Assembly: GCA_024236415.1 (NCBI GenBank)
Contig: JACKKN010000016.1
Span: 57,379 to 121,378 of the forward strand
DNA: 64,000 nt
Direction of reading: 5' to 3'
DNA from: Hyphomicrobiales bacterium
Lineage (GTDB): Bacteria > Pseudomonadota > Alphaproteobacteria > Rhodospirillales > JACKKN01
Numbering within the stretch: position 1 is the stretch's first letter; every line of letters starts with the position of its first letter. The position numbers and the translations under genes are program-made. Below the pieces are notes generated by a model. The model searched no databases, was not told where the DNA came from, and saw only the letters and a program-made list of their open reading frames with translations. This document shows positions 1-10,176 of this stretch, piece by piece.

Positions 1-1028
1 GACGACACCCCGGTGTACCCCAGCTCCCGCGCCTGGGCGAAGGTCGCCATGGTGGCGTCGGATTCGTCGATCTCCACCGGCTTCAGGGCGGCCAGGGCCG
101 AGACGTCGTGGGCCAGGGCCTCGGCCCGCTTGATCGGCTGCTCGATGAACAGCACGGCGTCGCACAGGCGCGCCAGGGCCGGGTCCGCCTGCATGCGCCG
201 CCACAGGTCGATAACCGGCTCCACTGATCCGTACTGCTCGTTGCCGTCCAGGGTCGCCCAGTACGGGTCGGGCGCCCGGTCCAGCACCGCGGCGATGGCG
301 CGCAGGCGGTCCAGGTCGGCGTCGATGTCGCCGCCCACCTTGAGCTTGAAGTGGGTCAGGCCGTAGAAGTCCACCGCCGCCTCCAGGCTCTCGGGCAGGC
401 CGTCGCCGACCCGGTCGGCGGGCGCGATGTCGGCCTCGGTGATGGCGTCCACCAGGCCCACGGTATGGCGGGCGCCGATGGAATCGGCCGGCCGCCGCGC
501 GGCCAGGAAGCCGGCCAGGTCGAACCCGGCCAGGTCCGGCGCCGTGCGGCCGTCGATGCCCAGGGTGTTGTCGGCCACCATCTGGAATGCGCTGCGCTCC
601 AGCAGGCGCCCCAGGCCGTCGATCACCGCGCGGTCCACCAGCGCCGTGCCGAAGCCGGCCACCAGGGGGTTCAGGTCGCGCCCGGCGCAGGCGGCCAGGT
701 GGGCGTCCGCCATGTCGGCGTGCAGGCCATAGGCCGTGGCCGGCGCCCCGGCGCCGCGGTACAGGCCCGCCGCCACGGCGACGGCGTCGCGCAGCTGCTG
801 GAAGTTCTGCTCGTTGCTCAGGTCGGGGTTCTTGTCGAACCACTTCGGCGCCAGGGTCTCGGCGGCATAGCCCCGGCCCTCGCGGCCGTCGCCCAGGCGC
901 AGGGTGACGCGCAGGAAAAGCTGCGGCGCCTCGCGCAGGGTGACGATGCCGAACTTGAACGGCATGCGCAGGGTGACGTCGCGCTCGCGCGCCTCGACGT
1001 CGAGGACTTGCAGGGTGGGCAGGGTCAT
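1..1028 (-). CDS. Enolase-superfamily (mandelate racemase/muconate lactonizing type) enzyme, partial
   Basis: The first 342 codons are in the window; the gene continues past the window start, so the C-terminus is missing. Enolase-superfamily landmarks are in order: a KxK general-base motif (K228-L-K230), metal ligands in DGN (D261, N263), EQP (E296) and DES (E322). These enzymes abstract a proton alpha to a carboxylate, with Mg2+ held by the three acidic groups. ATG at 1028 overlaps the stop of the upstream TIM-barrel gene (ATGA), so the two are translationally coupled and belong to an operon with the TctABC transporter. The reaction could be dehydration, racemization or cycloisomerization of a hydroxy or sugar acid; the substrate cannot be read from sequence. 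Confidence 0.85.
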   Translation of the reverse strand, partial: MTLPTLQVLDVEARERDVTLRMPFKFGIVTLREAPQLFLRVTLRLGDGREGRGYAAETLAPKWFDKNPDLSNEQNFQQLRDAVAVAAGLYRGAGAPATAYGLHADMADAHLAACAGRDLNPLVAGFGTALVDRAVIDGLGRLLERSAFQMVADNTLGIDGRTAPDLAGFDLAGFLAARRPADSIGARHTVGLVDAITEADIAPADRVGDGLPESLEAAVDFYGLTHFKLKVGGDIDADLDRLRAIAAVLDRAPDPYWATLDGNEQYGSVEPVIDLWRRMQADPALARLCDAVLFIEQPIKRAEALAHDVSALAALKPVEIDESDATMATFAQARELGYTGVS

Positions 1029-1867
1029 GGGATGGCTTCCATCAGTCCTTGCAGGTAGCCGGCGGCGCGGGCCGCGCAGGCCGGGCCGTCGGGTTCGTAG
1101 ACGAAGGGTTCGGCGGCGATCCAGCCGCCATAGCCGTGGCGCCGCAGGCCGGCGATGACCGGGGCGAACCGCACCTCGCCCTCGCCGGGGCCGCGGCGGC
1201 TGGCGTCGTTGACCTGGACGTGGGCGATCAGCCCGGTAGGCAGCCAGCGGTCCAGGATCTCGTCCCAGGGGATCTCGCCCGGCGGCTCGGGCCGCATGTA
1301 GGAGGTCGAGGCACAGTCCAGCATGGCGCGCAGGCCGCGGCTGTCGATGTCGCGCACCAGGGCCGCCGCCTCGTCAAGGGAGTTCAGGTAGTCGGTCTCG
1401 CGGTCGGCCAGGGGTTCGACGCAGTAGACCACGCCGGCCTGCTCGGCGTCGCCGGCGATGGCGGCGAAGCAGTCCCGCGCCCGCTTGCGGCTGGCGTCCT
1501 CGTCGCCGGGCACCAGGCGCCGCTGGTGCGGCGAGCCGTGCACCAGTACGTCGGCGTCCAGGTCCGCGGCCAGGCCGATCAGGCGGCGCATGACGTCCAC
1601 GGTGCGGGCGCGCACGGCGGCGTCGGGGTCGGTGATCGACAGGCCCTCGGGCGTCACCAGCAGCCAGTGCAGGCTGGAGCATTCCAGCCCGGCGTCGGCC
1701 ATGGCCCGGCGCACCTGGGCGCGGCGGTCCTGGGACATCAGGTGCGGGTCCTCGCCCAGGGTGAAGGGCGCCACCTCCAGTGCCTCGTAGCCGACGGCGG
1801 CGGCGAAGGCGCACTGGGCGGCGAAGTCCATGTCGCGGATCACCTCGTTGCACAGGGAAAGTCTCAT
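1025..1867 (-). CDS. Sugar phosphate isomerase/epimerase-like TIM-barrel protein
   Basis: A 280-residue protein beginning MRLSLCNEVI, of the xylose-isomerase-like TIM barrel (AP endonuclease family 2) type. Typical landmarks are an early F.AQCAFAAAVGYEALEV segment, VHGSP at the end of a strand, CVEPL with a likely metal-binding Glu, and AMLDCAST. ATG at 1867 overlaps the TctA stop (ATGA), and its own stop overlaps the enolase-like start. Families of this kind isomerize or epimerize keto acids and sugars with a divalent metal. Placement between a carboxylate transporter and an enolase-superfamily enzyme suggests a sugar-acid or hydroxy-acid catabolic step, but the substrate is unknown. Confidence 0.8.
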   Translation of the reverse strand: MRLSLCNEVIRDMDFAAQCAFAAAVGYEALEVAPFTLGEDPHLMSQDRRAQVRRAMADAGLECSSLHWLLVTPEGLSITDPDAAVRARTVDVMRRLIGLAADLDADVLVHGSPHQRRLVPGDEDASRKRARDCFAAIAGDAEQAGVVYCVEPLADRETDYLNSLDEAAALVRDIDSRGLRAMLDCASTSYMRPEPPGEIPWDEILDRWLPTGLIAHVQVNDASRRGPGEGEVRFAPVIAGLRRHGYGGWIAAEPFVYEPDGPACAARAAGYLQGLMEAIP

Positions 1868-3390
1868 GGCTCGCTCCGCTTGATGAAGGGCAGGGCCGAC
1901 AGCAGGCCCAGGATACGCCGCCGCACCGGCGGGATGGCCAGGGCGACGACGCTGAGGGTGATGGCCGCCAGCACGGCGCTGATGGGGCGGGTGAACAGGG
2001 GCTCGACCGAGCCGTCGGACAGCACCATGGCGCGGCGGAAGTTCTTGTCCAGGATGTCGCCCAGGACGATGCCCAGCACCAGCGGCGCCATGGGGTATTT
2101 CATCTCGCGCAGCAGGAAGCCGACCACGCCGAAGCCGAGCATGACCCAGATGTCGAAGATGCGGCTGGCGATGGCGAACGAGCCGATGGTGCACAGCACG
2201 AAGATCACCGGCATCAGCCGCTCGCGCCGCACCTGCAGCACCAGCAGCAGCGGCCGGGTCAGCAGCAGCCCCAGGACCAGCACGCCGACGCTGGCGGCCA
2301 GGACCATGGCCACCACCTCGTACACGAAGCCGGGGAACTCGATCATGATCAGCGGCCCGGGCCGCACGCCGTGGATGAACATCGCCGCCAGCAGCACCGC
2401 CGCCGGGGCCGAGCCGGGCACGGCCAGGGTCAGCACCGGAATGATGGCCCCGGGCACGGCGGCGTTGTTGCCGGTCTCGGACGCGATCAGCCCCTCGATG
2501 GAGCCCTTGCCGAACTGCGCCTTCTTCTTCGACGCGCGCCGCGCGGCGGCATAGGAGGCCCAGGCGCCCATGTCCTCGCCGACGCCGGGCAGCAGCCCCA
2601 TGAAGGTGCCGATCAGCCCCGAGCGCAGGATGGTGCGGGCGTTGTCCCACAGCTCGCGCAGGCGCGGCAGCACCCGGTCGCCGGCGCCGCGCACGGTCTG
2701 GTAGTCGCGGTTCTTCATGACCTGCAGGATCTCGGCGAACCCGAACGCGCCGACCAGGGCCGGCAGCAGGCCGAAGCCGCCGGCCAGGTCGGTATTGCCG
2801 TAGGCGAACCGCTGGTAGGCGTGGATGCCTTCCTGCCCCACCATGGCCACCAGCAGGCCCAGGAAGCCGGCGATCCAGCCCTTCAGCGGGTCCTCGACGG
2901 CGGTCAGGCGGCCCGAGATGACGATGCCGAACAGGGCCAGCCAGAAGAATTCGGGCGAGCCGAACTTCAGCGCGAACTCGGCCAGCACCGGGGCCACCAG
3001 GGCCAGCATGACCATGCCGACGATGGAGCCGCAGAACGATCCCACCGTGGCCAGGCCCAGGGCCTGGCCGGCCCTGCCGGCCCGGGCCAGGGGGAATCCG
3101 TCCAGCGCCGAGGCGGCGTTGGCCGGGGTGCCCGGGATGTTCAGCAGGATGGCCGAGCGGCTGCCGCCGAAGATGGCGCCCACGTACATGCAGATCAGGA
3201 TCAGGATGGCGTCCCCGGCCTCCATGCGGAAGGTCAGGGTGGTCAGCAGTGCCACCCCCAGGGTCGCCGTCAGCCCCGGCAGCATGCCCACGGTGATGCC
3301 CAGCAGGGTCGCCCAGGCCACGTTGAACAGGCTGGCGGGCTGGGCGAAGGCGGCCACCGCGGTCAGGAAATAGGTCAGGCCCTCGGGCAT
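1864..3390 (-). CDS. tctA: TTT-family transporter large membrane subunit TctA
   Basis: A 508-residue polytopic membrane protein starting MPEGLTYFLT. It carries TctA signatures: GMLPGLTATLGVALL near residue 40, NIPGTPANAASALDG near 110, LLPGVGEDMGAWASY near 270, and SETGNNAAVPGAIIPVLTLAVPGS near 320, where glycine-rich duplicated motifs mark the two halves. It forms the permease of a tripartite tricarboxylate transporter with TctB and the periplasmic binder TctC. It lies between tctB (upstream, 2-nt gap) and the TIM-barrel gene (ATGA overlap). The start was chosen by homology; a longer upstream reading frame overlaps tctB and is not credible. Confidence 0.93.
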   Translation of the reverse strand: MPEGLTYFLTAVAAFAQPASLFNVAWATLLGITVGMLPGLTATLGVALLTTLTFRMEAGDAILILICMYVGAIFGGSRSAILLNIPGTPANAASALDGFPLARAGRAGQALGLATVGSFCGSIVGMVMLALVAPVLAEFALKFGSPEFFWLALFGIVISGRLTAVEDPLKGWIAGFLGLLVAMVGQEGIHAYQRFAYGNTDLAGGFGLLPALVGAFGFAEILQVMKNRDYQTVRGAGDRVLPRLRELWDNARTILRSGLIGTFMGLLPGVGEDMGAWASYAAARRASKKKAQFGKGSIEGLIASETGNNAAVPGAIIPVLTLAVPGSAPAAVLLAAMFIHGVRPGPLIMIEFPGFVYEVVAMVLAASVGVLVLGLLLTRPLLLVLQVRRERLMPVIFVLCTIGSFAIASRIFDIWVMLGFGVVGFLLREMKYPMAPLVLGIVLGDILDKNFRRAMVLSDGSVEPLFTRPISAVLAAITLSVVALAIPPVRRRILGLLSALPFIKRSEP

Positions 3391-3392
3391 GG

Positions 3393-3923
3393 TCAGGGCA
3401 ATCGCACCAGGAAGATGGTCTCGAACACGTAGGTCACGGCGGCGGACACCACCGCCGCCTGCACCGCCGCCGTGGCCAGGGCCGCCAGGTGGCCGGCCGG
3501 GGGCCGGTCGCGGCGCCACTCGAACACGGTGATGAACAGGAACACGAAGGCCGCCGTGGCGGCCCAGAACGGAACCGCCCCAACCAGCCCGGCGGCGTAG
3601 CCGACGCACATGGCCAGGGCGACAAAGAAGCGCCGCGCCTGGGTCGCCAGGTCGGCGGCGTCGACCCCGACGCCGCCGCCCGGGCGCCAGCCGCCGGCGC
3701 GGGCGGCGCGCAGGAACAGGATGCCGCCCAGGACGAAGATGACGACGCCGAGCAGTCCGGGGACCAGCCCCGGCGCCGTCATGGGGTGGACGTTCAGCTC
3801 GGTCAGCCGCGGCATGCGCCACGACTCGACGGCGACGGCCAGCCCGAGCACCACCAGGCCCAGGCCGAACCAGAAGTCGGCCCGGACCCCGCGCGCCGTG
3901 CCGGGCCCGCCGTCGTCCGCCAT
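3393..3923 (-). CDS. tctB: TTT-family transporter small membrane subunit TctB
   Basis: A 176-residue protein with four predicted membrane segments: a first helix around residues 15-33, one around 50-70, and a C-terminal pair. The pattern in the first third (FWFGLGLVVLGLAVAVESWRMP, then a Pro/Gly-rich P.T.PGLVPGLLGVVIFVLG) is typical of TctB, the poorly conserved small subunit. It sits between tctC and tctA, as in most tct operons. The start at ATG 3923 leaves a 27-nt gap after tctC. Confidence 0.85.
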   Translation of the reverse strand: MADDGGPGTARGVRADFWFGLGLVVLGLAVAVESWRMPRLTELNVHPMTAPGLVPGLLGVVIFVLGGILFLRAARAGGWRPGGGVGVDAADLATQARRFFVALAMCVGYAAGLVGAVPFWAATAAFVFLFITVFEWRRDRPPAGHLAALATAAVQAAVVSAAVTYVFETIFLVRLP

Positions 3924-3950
3924 GCGCCCCGTTCCCCGGTCGCCGTCAGG

Positions 3951-4952
3951 TCAGGGCTTGGGAATGCCCAGGTCGGCGGGGGACATCTTGGCCCGCCCCG
4001 CGGCGTAGAAGCTCCAGGCGTCGGACTGGATCTCGGGCCACACCTTGTCGCGCGCGGCCTGGCCGGAGGACGGCGCGAACAGGGCGCCCTTCTTCAGGGC
4101 GTAGGCCTTCAGCTCGGGGCTGGTGGGGATCACGTTCTTCCAGATCATGTCGAAGGTCTCGATGACCTCCTTGGGCGTGCCTTCCTTGGGGATGAAGATG
4201 CCGAAGGCGGTGGACAGGATCGGCATCGGCTTGTCCACGTACTTGGTGATCGGCGGCACCGCGCCGAAGCCCTCGATCTCCAGCGGCTGGTCGGCCAGCA
4301 CCGCCAGCGGCCGCAGGCGCTTGCCGCGCACCATCTCGGCCTGCTCGGAGGCGAGCTGGGTGGTGACCTCGGTCTCGCCGCCGACGGTGGCGATCACGGC
4401 CGGGTTGCCGCCGTCGTAGGTGACGTGCCGGTACTTGATGCCGGTGGCCGACTTGATGCCCTCGATGGCGGCGTGGCCCGACGACCCGGCGCCGGCGGTG
4501 GCCACCGAGACGTCCTTCTCGTGCATGGCCTTCAGCAGCTGGCCCATGTCCTGGTACGGCGTGTCGGGGTTGACCGACACCAGCGGCACGTTGGTGACGG
4601 TCACGTACAGGCGCCAGTCGTCGATCCAGGTGTCCCACTGGCCCAGCAGCTTGTAGGTGCCCAGCTGCTTGGGCGCGCCGGCGGCCCAGGTGTAGCCGTC
4701 GCGCGGCGCCTCCCAGGCGTTCTTCTTGCCGATCGAGCCCGAGGCGCCGGGCTGGTTGACGATGACCACCTTCTGGCCCAGCTCCTTCTCCAGCACCCCG
4801 GCGGTGACGCGCGTGACCTGGTCCGTGGCGCCACCGGCGCCCCAGGGCACGATGATGGTGATGGGCTTGCTGGGCTTCCACGGATAGTCGGCGGCCCAGG
4901 CGGGCGCGGCCACGACCAGGGCCGCCGCGGCGGCCAGGATTGCGCGTTTCAT
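3951..4952 (-). CDS. tctC: TTT-family periplasmic solute-binding protein TctC (Bug family)
   Basis: A 333-residue periplasmic binding protein. Residues 1-20 (MKRAILAAAAALVVAAPAWA) are a standard signal peptide cleaved before ADYPWKP. The Bug-family opening follows: KPITIIVPWGAGGATDQVTR, whose loop binds the carboxylate of the ligand, then VIVNQPGASGSIG. It captures a carboxylic acid and delivers it to TctA/TctB. It is the first gene of a leftward operon tctC-tctB-tctA-isomerase-enolase. The chosen ATG at 4952 is preceded by GGGAGAGAC; a longer in-frame extension would run through the promoter region and remove the signal peptide. Confidence 0.92.
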   Translation of the reverse strand: MKRAILAAAAALVVAAPAWAADYPWKPSKPITIIVPWGAGGATDQVTRVTAGVLEKELGQKVVIVNQPGASGSIGKKNAWEAPRDGYTWAAGAPKQLGTYKLLGQWDTWIDDWRLYVTVTNVPLVSVNPDTPYQDMGQLLKAMHEKDVSVATAGAGSSGHAAIEGIKSATGIKYRHVTYDGGNPAVIATVGGETEVTTQLASEQAEMVRGKRLRPLAVLADQPLEIEGFGAVPPITKYVDKPMPILSTAFGIFIPKEGTPKEVIETFDMIWKNVIPTSPELKAYALKKGALFAPSSGQAARDKVWPEIQSDAWSFYAAGRAKMSPADLGIPKP

Positions 4953-5069
4953 GCGATGTCTCTCCCTATCGAAAAGCCGATGATTTCCGGGCCAGGTCCC
5001 CCCTGGATCGCCGGTTGCCGCGGCGGCCCCGATGGCCGGGGGGACGCGACAATGCACCGTTTGGTTACT

Positions 5070-5095
5070 TATTGTGCACCGATCGTATACCCCCT
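5070..5095. promoter_or_regulatory. Candidate GntR/FCD-type operator in the divergent tctC / acyl-CoA ligase promoter
   Basis: The 238-bp divergent gap holds an AT-rich stretch with two short palindromes, GTGCAC at 5074-5079 and GTATAC at 5085-5090, 11 bp apart centre to centre. GT-N2-AC cores of this kind are common in operators of FCD-type GntR regulators. No GntR gene is in the window, so this is a pattern-level suggestion only. Confidence 0.3.
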
Positions 5096-5190
5096 TCAAG
5101 GGGCCTTTACGGGCGCCCCGCCGGCATAGGAGAATGGCGGCCGAACGGAGCAACCGGGGGTACCCCGGACCGAAAGGGAGGAGACAATCC

Positions 5191-6834
<1,644 letters not shown>

Positions 6835-6847
6835 CGTCGCAACCGGC

Positions 6848-6873
6848 CGCCGCGGCCCGCCGGGGCCGCGGCG
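6848..6873. terminator. GC-rich hairpin between convergent genes
   Basis: An 11-bp stem (arms 6848-6858 and 6863-6873, core CCGCGGCCC/GGGCCGCGG) with a 4-nt loop. It fills the 39-bp gap between the convergent acyl-CoA ligase and SDR genes. There is no T-tract on either strand, so it is a weak or factor-assisted terminator at best. Confidence 0.45.
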
Positions 6874-7623
6874 TCAGTCCTGCGGCTTGGTCAGGCGGTT
6901 CTGGGTCGGGCTGATGATCAGCTCGTTGACGCAGGCGCGGGCCGGCAGGCGGGCCAGGTACAGCACCGTCTCGGCCATCTCCTCGACCTGCAGCATGCGC
7001 GCCCGGTCCTCGGGCGTGGGCGGCACCGGGCGGCGGTCCATGATCGGGGTCGCCACCTCGCCCGGGCACAGGGCGCAGGCGCGGATGCCGTTCCACCCCT
7101 CTTCCAGGTTGATGCTGGTGCTGAGCGCCACCACCCCGGCCTTGGCCGAGTTGTAGGCCGGCCCGGTGATGGGCGACGGGAACTTGCCGGCCCAGGATGA
7201 GACGTTGATCACCAGCCCGCTGCCGGCGGCACGCATCAGCGGCAGCGCGGCGTGGCAGCAGTTGAAGGACCCGTTCAGGTTGGCGTCGATGACCTGGCGC
7301 CAGCCCTCGGGGGTCACGTCGGGCCAGTTGCGGGCCAGCACGTTGAGGCCGGCGCTGTTGACCAGGGTGTCCAGCGGCCCGTCCAGGGCGGCGATGCGCG
7401 CCCCCGCCGCCGCCACCGCGGCGGCGTCGGCCACGTCCAGGGGTTCCAGCGTGCAGGCGCCGCCGGCCGCCGCCACCTGGGCCGCCGTCTCCGCCAGTGC
7501 CTCGGCGCGGCGCCCGCTGAGCACGCAGTGCATGCCGGCCCCGGCCAGGGCCACCGCCGCCGCCTGGCCGATGCCGCTGCCGGCGCCGGTGATCCAGGCG
7601 ATCTTTCCGTTCAGGTCGCGCAT
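6874..7623 (-). CDS. Short-chain dehydrogenase/reductase (SDR)
   Basis: A 249-residue classical SDR. It has the cofactor-binding TGAGSGIG near residue 13, an NSAG loop near 88, catalytic Ser in NVSSWAG, YNSAKAG (Tyr and Lys of the YxxxK motif) near 155, and CPGEVATPI after it. An Arg in SGRRAE at the end of strand 2 suggests NADP(H) preference. It oxidizes or reduces an alcohol/ketone of unknown identity. Start ATG 7623 has a GGGGGAGG Shine-Dalgarno 5 nt upstream and preserves the usual short N-terminus; a 13-residue upstream extension is less likely. Confidence 0.88.
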   Translation of the reverse strand: MRDLNGKIAWITGAGSGIGQAAAVALAGAGMHCVLSGRRAEALAETAAQVAAAGGACTLEPLDVADAAAVAAAGARIAALDGPLDTLVNSAGLNVLARNWPDVTPEGWRQVIDANLNGSFNCCHAALPLMRAAGSGLVINVSSWAGKFPSPITGPAYNSAKAGVVALSTSINLEEGWNGIRACALCPGEVATPIMDRRPVPPTPEDRARMLQVEEMAETVLYLARLPARACVNELIISPTQNRLTKPQD

Positions 7624-7812
7624 GGCGTCCTCCCCCTGTCCTTTTCCATTTCCGGTGCGCAAACCTTAACCGCGAAAACACCGCCGCGCATCGCGAATTT
7701 TCTTGACGCCGTTGCCCCTTTCCTTCCCGAATGGGCCGGCCCACCGGGCGAGCGACGAAACGATCCCCGGACCGAGCCGGCCAGCGGGGACGCGGCAGGA
7801 AAGGCGACGGGC

Positions 7813-9408
7813 ATGCAGGACCCCCGCGACCCCCAAACCCTCACTTCCACCCCCTCCGCCGACGACGCGCCGCGGCGCGGGCGGCGGCGTCCGGCCGGAC
7901 GCGGCGGCGGCGGCGACAGGACCACGGTGCAGCAGCGCCCCTGGAAGCAGCCGCGCCTGCGCTACGAGCCGACCCGGGCGGTGTCCGACGACGAGCTGGA
8001 GTCCATCCACCAGGCCTCGCTGCGCATCCTGGAAGAGATCGGCATGGACTTCCTGCTGCCCGAGGCGCGCCAGATGCTGAAGGCCGCCGGCGCCGACGTG
8101 GACCCGGACAGCGAGCGGGTGCGCCTGGACCGGGGCCTGGTCGAGCAGGCCCTGTCCACGGCCCCGTCCCGGTTCACCCTGCACGCCCGCAACCCGGACC
8201 ACAACCTGGAGATGGGCGGCGACTACATGGCGTTCTGCTGCATCGGCAGCGCGCCCAACGCCTCGGACATGGAGGGCGGCCGCCGCCCCGGCACGCACAA
8301 GGACTTCCGCGACCTGGTGCGCCTCAGCCAGGCCCTGAACGTCGTCCACGTCAACGGCGGCTACCCGGTCGAGCCCATCGACCTGCCGCCGCGCACCCGC
8401 CACCTGGACGCCCTGAGCGACCTGGCGACGCTGACCGACAAGCTGTTCCACGCCTATTCCCTGGGCCGCACCCGCATCCTGGACGGGCTGGAGATGGTGC
8501 GCATCGCGCGCGGGGTCGACGCCGAACGGCTGATGCGCGAGCCCAGCCTGTTCACCATCATCAACACCAACTCGCCGCTGAAGCTGGACGGCCCCATGCT
8601 GGAAGGCATGATGGAGATGGCGCGCCACAACCAGGTGGTGGTGGTCACGCCGTTCACCTTGGCCGGGGCCATGGCGCCGGTGACCCTGGCCGGCGCCCTG
8701 GCGCTGCAGAACGCCGAGGCCCTGGCCGGCCTGGTGGTGACCCAGGCCGCCAACCCGGGCGCGCCCACGGCCTATGGCGGGTTCACCTCGAACGTGGACA
8801 TGAAGAGCGGCGCGCCGGCCTTCGGCACGCCCGAATACATGCGCACGGCCCTGGTCGGCGGGCAGCTCGCCCGGCGCTACGGCCTGCCCTACCGCTCGTC
8901 CAACGTGACCTCGGCCAACACCGTGGACGCCCAGGCCGGCTACGAGTCCGTTTTCTCCCTGTGGGGCGCGGTCATGGGCGGGGTCAACCTGCTGAAGCAC
9001 GGCACGGGATGGATGGAGGGCGGCCTGTGCGCGTCGTTCGAGAAGATGATCCTGGACGCCGACCTGCTGCAGATGGTGGCCGAGTTCCTGGAGCCGATCG
9101 AGATCTCCGAGGCCGCCTTCGCCGTGGACGCCATCCGCGAGGTGGGCCCGGGCGGGCACTTCTTCGGCTCGCCGCACACCATGGAACGCTACCGCGACGC
9201 CTTCTACGCCCCCATGGTGTCGGACTGGCGCAACTACGAGAGCTGGCGCGAGGCCGGCGCGCCCGACGCCATGACCCACGCCCACCGCATCTACAAGCAG
9301 CTGCTGGCGGACTACACGCCGCCGCCCATGGACCCGGCCATCGCCGAGGAGCTGGCCGCCTTCGTGGCCCGGCGCAAGGAGGAAGGCGGCGCCCCGGCGG
9401 ACACCTGA
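7813..9408 (+). CDS. Trimethylamine methyltransferase (MttB) family protein, non-pyrrolysine type
   Basis: A 531-residue MttB/COG5598 homologue. The first ~60 residues are Arg/Pro/Gly-rich and probably disordered. The TIM-barrel domain begins at RYEPTRAVSDDELESIHQASLRILEEIGMDF and runs to the end, with NTNSPLKLDGPMLEGMM and APTAYGGFTSNVDMKSGAPAFGTPEY near its middle. Family members move a methyl group from a quaternary or tertiary amine to a corrinoid protein. There is no in-frame TAG in the reading frame, so it is not the pyrrolysine MttB; MtgB-like glycine betaine demethylases are of this non-Pyl kind. No corrinoid protein or corrinoid activator is nearby, so activity is uncertain. Start by best fit to family N-termini. 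Confidence 0.85.
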   Translation: MQDPRDPQTLTSTPSADDAPRRGRRRPAGRGGGGDRTTVQQRPWKQPRLRYEPTRAVSDDELESIHQASLRILEEIGMDFLLPEARQMLKAAGADVDPDSERVRLDRGLVEQALSTAPSRFTLHARNPDHNLEMGGDYMAFCCIGSAPNASDMEGGRRPGTHKDFRDLVRLSQALNVVHVNGGYPVEPIDLPPRTRHLDALSDLATLTDKLFHAYSLGRTRILDGLEMVRIARGVDAERLMREPSLFTIINTNSPLKLDGPMLEGMMEMARHNQVVVVTPFTLAGAMAPVTLAGALALQNAEALAGLVVTQAANPGAPTAYGGFTSNVDMKSGAPAFGTPEYMRTALVGGQLARRYGLPYRSSNVTSANTVDAQAGYESVFSLWGAVMGGVNLLKHGTGWMEGGLCASFEKMILDADLLQMVAEFLEPIEISEAAFAVDAIREVGPGGHFFGSPHTMERYRDAFYAPMVSDWRNYESWREAGAPDAMTHAHRIYKQLLADYTPPPMDPAIAEELAAFVARRKEEGGAPADT

Positions 9409-9438
9409 GCGCCGTCTGAGCGCCGTCTGAGCGCTGTG
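9406..9438 (+). repeat. Three 11-bp tandem units overlapping a stop codon
   Basis: TGAGCGCCGTC occurs twice in succession, followed by a diverged third unit TGAGCGCTGTG. The first TGA is the stop codon of the MttB homologue. The units carry two further TGAs, two codons of non-multiple spacing apart, so they are not in the same frame. Confidence 0.7.
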
Positions 9439-9443
9439 GGCGG

Positions 9444-10085
9444 TCAGAACCCCATGGCGGCGGCGGCGCCGATGACCTCGGTGGAGCCGCGCCAGATCAT
9501 GTCCATGGCCACGTAGGCCACCACCAGCAGGCCCAGGTAGGCCAGCCATTTGTAGCGCTCCAGCATCTTGGCCACCAGGTTGGCGGCGAAGGCCATCAGG
9601 GCGATGGACAGCACCAGGCCGAAGATCAGCATGCCCGGCGCCCCGTGGGCGGCGCCGGCCACGGCCAGCACGTTGTCCAGCGACATGGTCACGTCGGCGA
9701 CGATGATGCTGATCATGGCGCCGCGCACGGTCTTGGGGTGGGTGATGGGGTCGGCGTCCTCGGCCTCGGGGTCGGCCACCCCGGACATGGCGCCGCTGCG
9801 GATCTCGCGCCACATGCGGTAGGCCACCCACAGCAGCAGGATGCCGCCGGCCAGGGTCAGGCCGATGAGGCTGAGCAACTGGTAGGTGATGGCCGAGAAG
9901 ACGATGCGCAGCACCGTGGCGACGATGATGCCCAGCAGGATCGCCTTGTGGCGCAGGTGCGCCGACAGCCCGGCCGCGGCCATGCCGATGATCACCGCGT
10001 TGTCGCCGGACATGACCAGGTCGATGAAGACGATGGAGGTGAACGCCCTCAGGTCGAAGGTCAGCAGGCTGTCCATCCACTCCAT
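9444..10085 (-). CDS. TerC/YjbE-family integral membrane protein
   Basis: A 213-residue protein with about seven hydrophobic segments and the TerC-family pair of acidic motifs: FIDLVMSGDNAVIIGMA near residues 19-35 and VADVTMSLDNVLAVAGAAHG near 130-150. The two Asp-containing SxDN motifs are the family hallmark and are linked to metal (Mn2+) export or membrane-protein metalation in characterized relatives. A hydrophilic acidic loop (DPEAEDADPITHPKT) separates the halves. It is convergent with the MttB gene and downstream of the GMC oxidoreductase on the same strand, 91 bp away, so it may be separately transcribed. Confidence 0.88.
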   Translation of the reverse strand: MEWMDSLLTFDLRAFTSIVFIDLVMSGDNAVIIGMAAAGLSAHLRHKAILLGIIVATVLRIVFSAITYQLLSLIGLTLAGGILLLWVAYRMWREIRSGAMSGVADPEAEDADPITHPKTVRGAMISIIVADVTMSLDNVLAVAGAAHGAPGMLIFGLVLSIALMAFAANLVAKMLERYKWLAYLGLLVVAYVAMDMIWRGSTEVIGAAAAMGF

Positions 10086-10176
10086 GGTCGCGTCTCTTCC
10101 CTTGCCGGCCCGGCACCGCGGGCCGCCCCCTATATAGGGGCTCGCCGCCGCCGCCGCACCTGTTGATTTGCGCCGG

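Noticed and set aside
1049..2554. Long plus-strand frame opposite the isomerase and TctA genes
   Set aside because: Antisense shadow: composition is Arg/Ala/Gly-rich with no family pattern, while the minus strand shows clear conserved proteins.
7813..9408. Pyrrolysine-containing MttB
   Set aside because: No in-frame TAG is present in the reading frame, so a Pyl residue is excluded.
7666..10116. Very long (816-residue) minus-strand frame
   Set aside because: Mirror of the MttB and TerC genes; low-complexity sequence, and its left part runs through the coding strand of a recognised gene.
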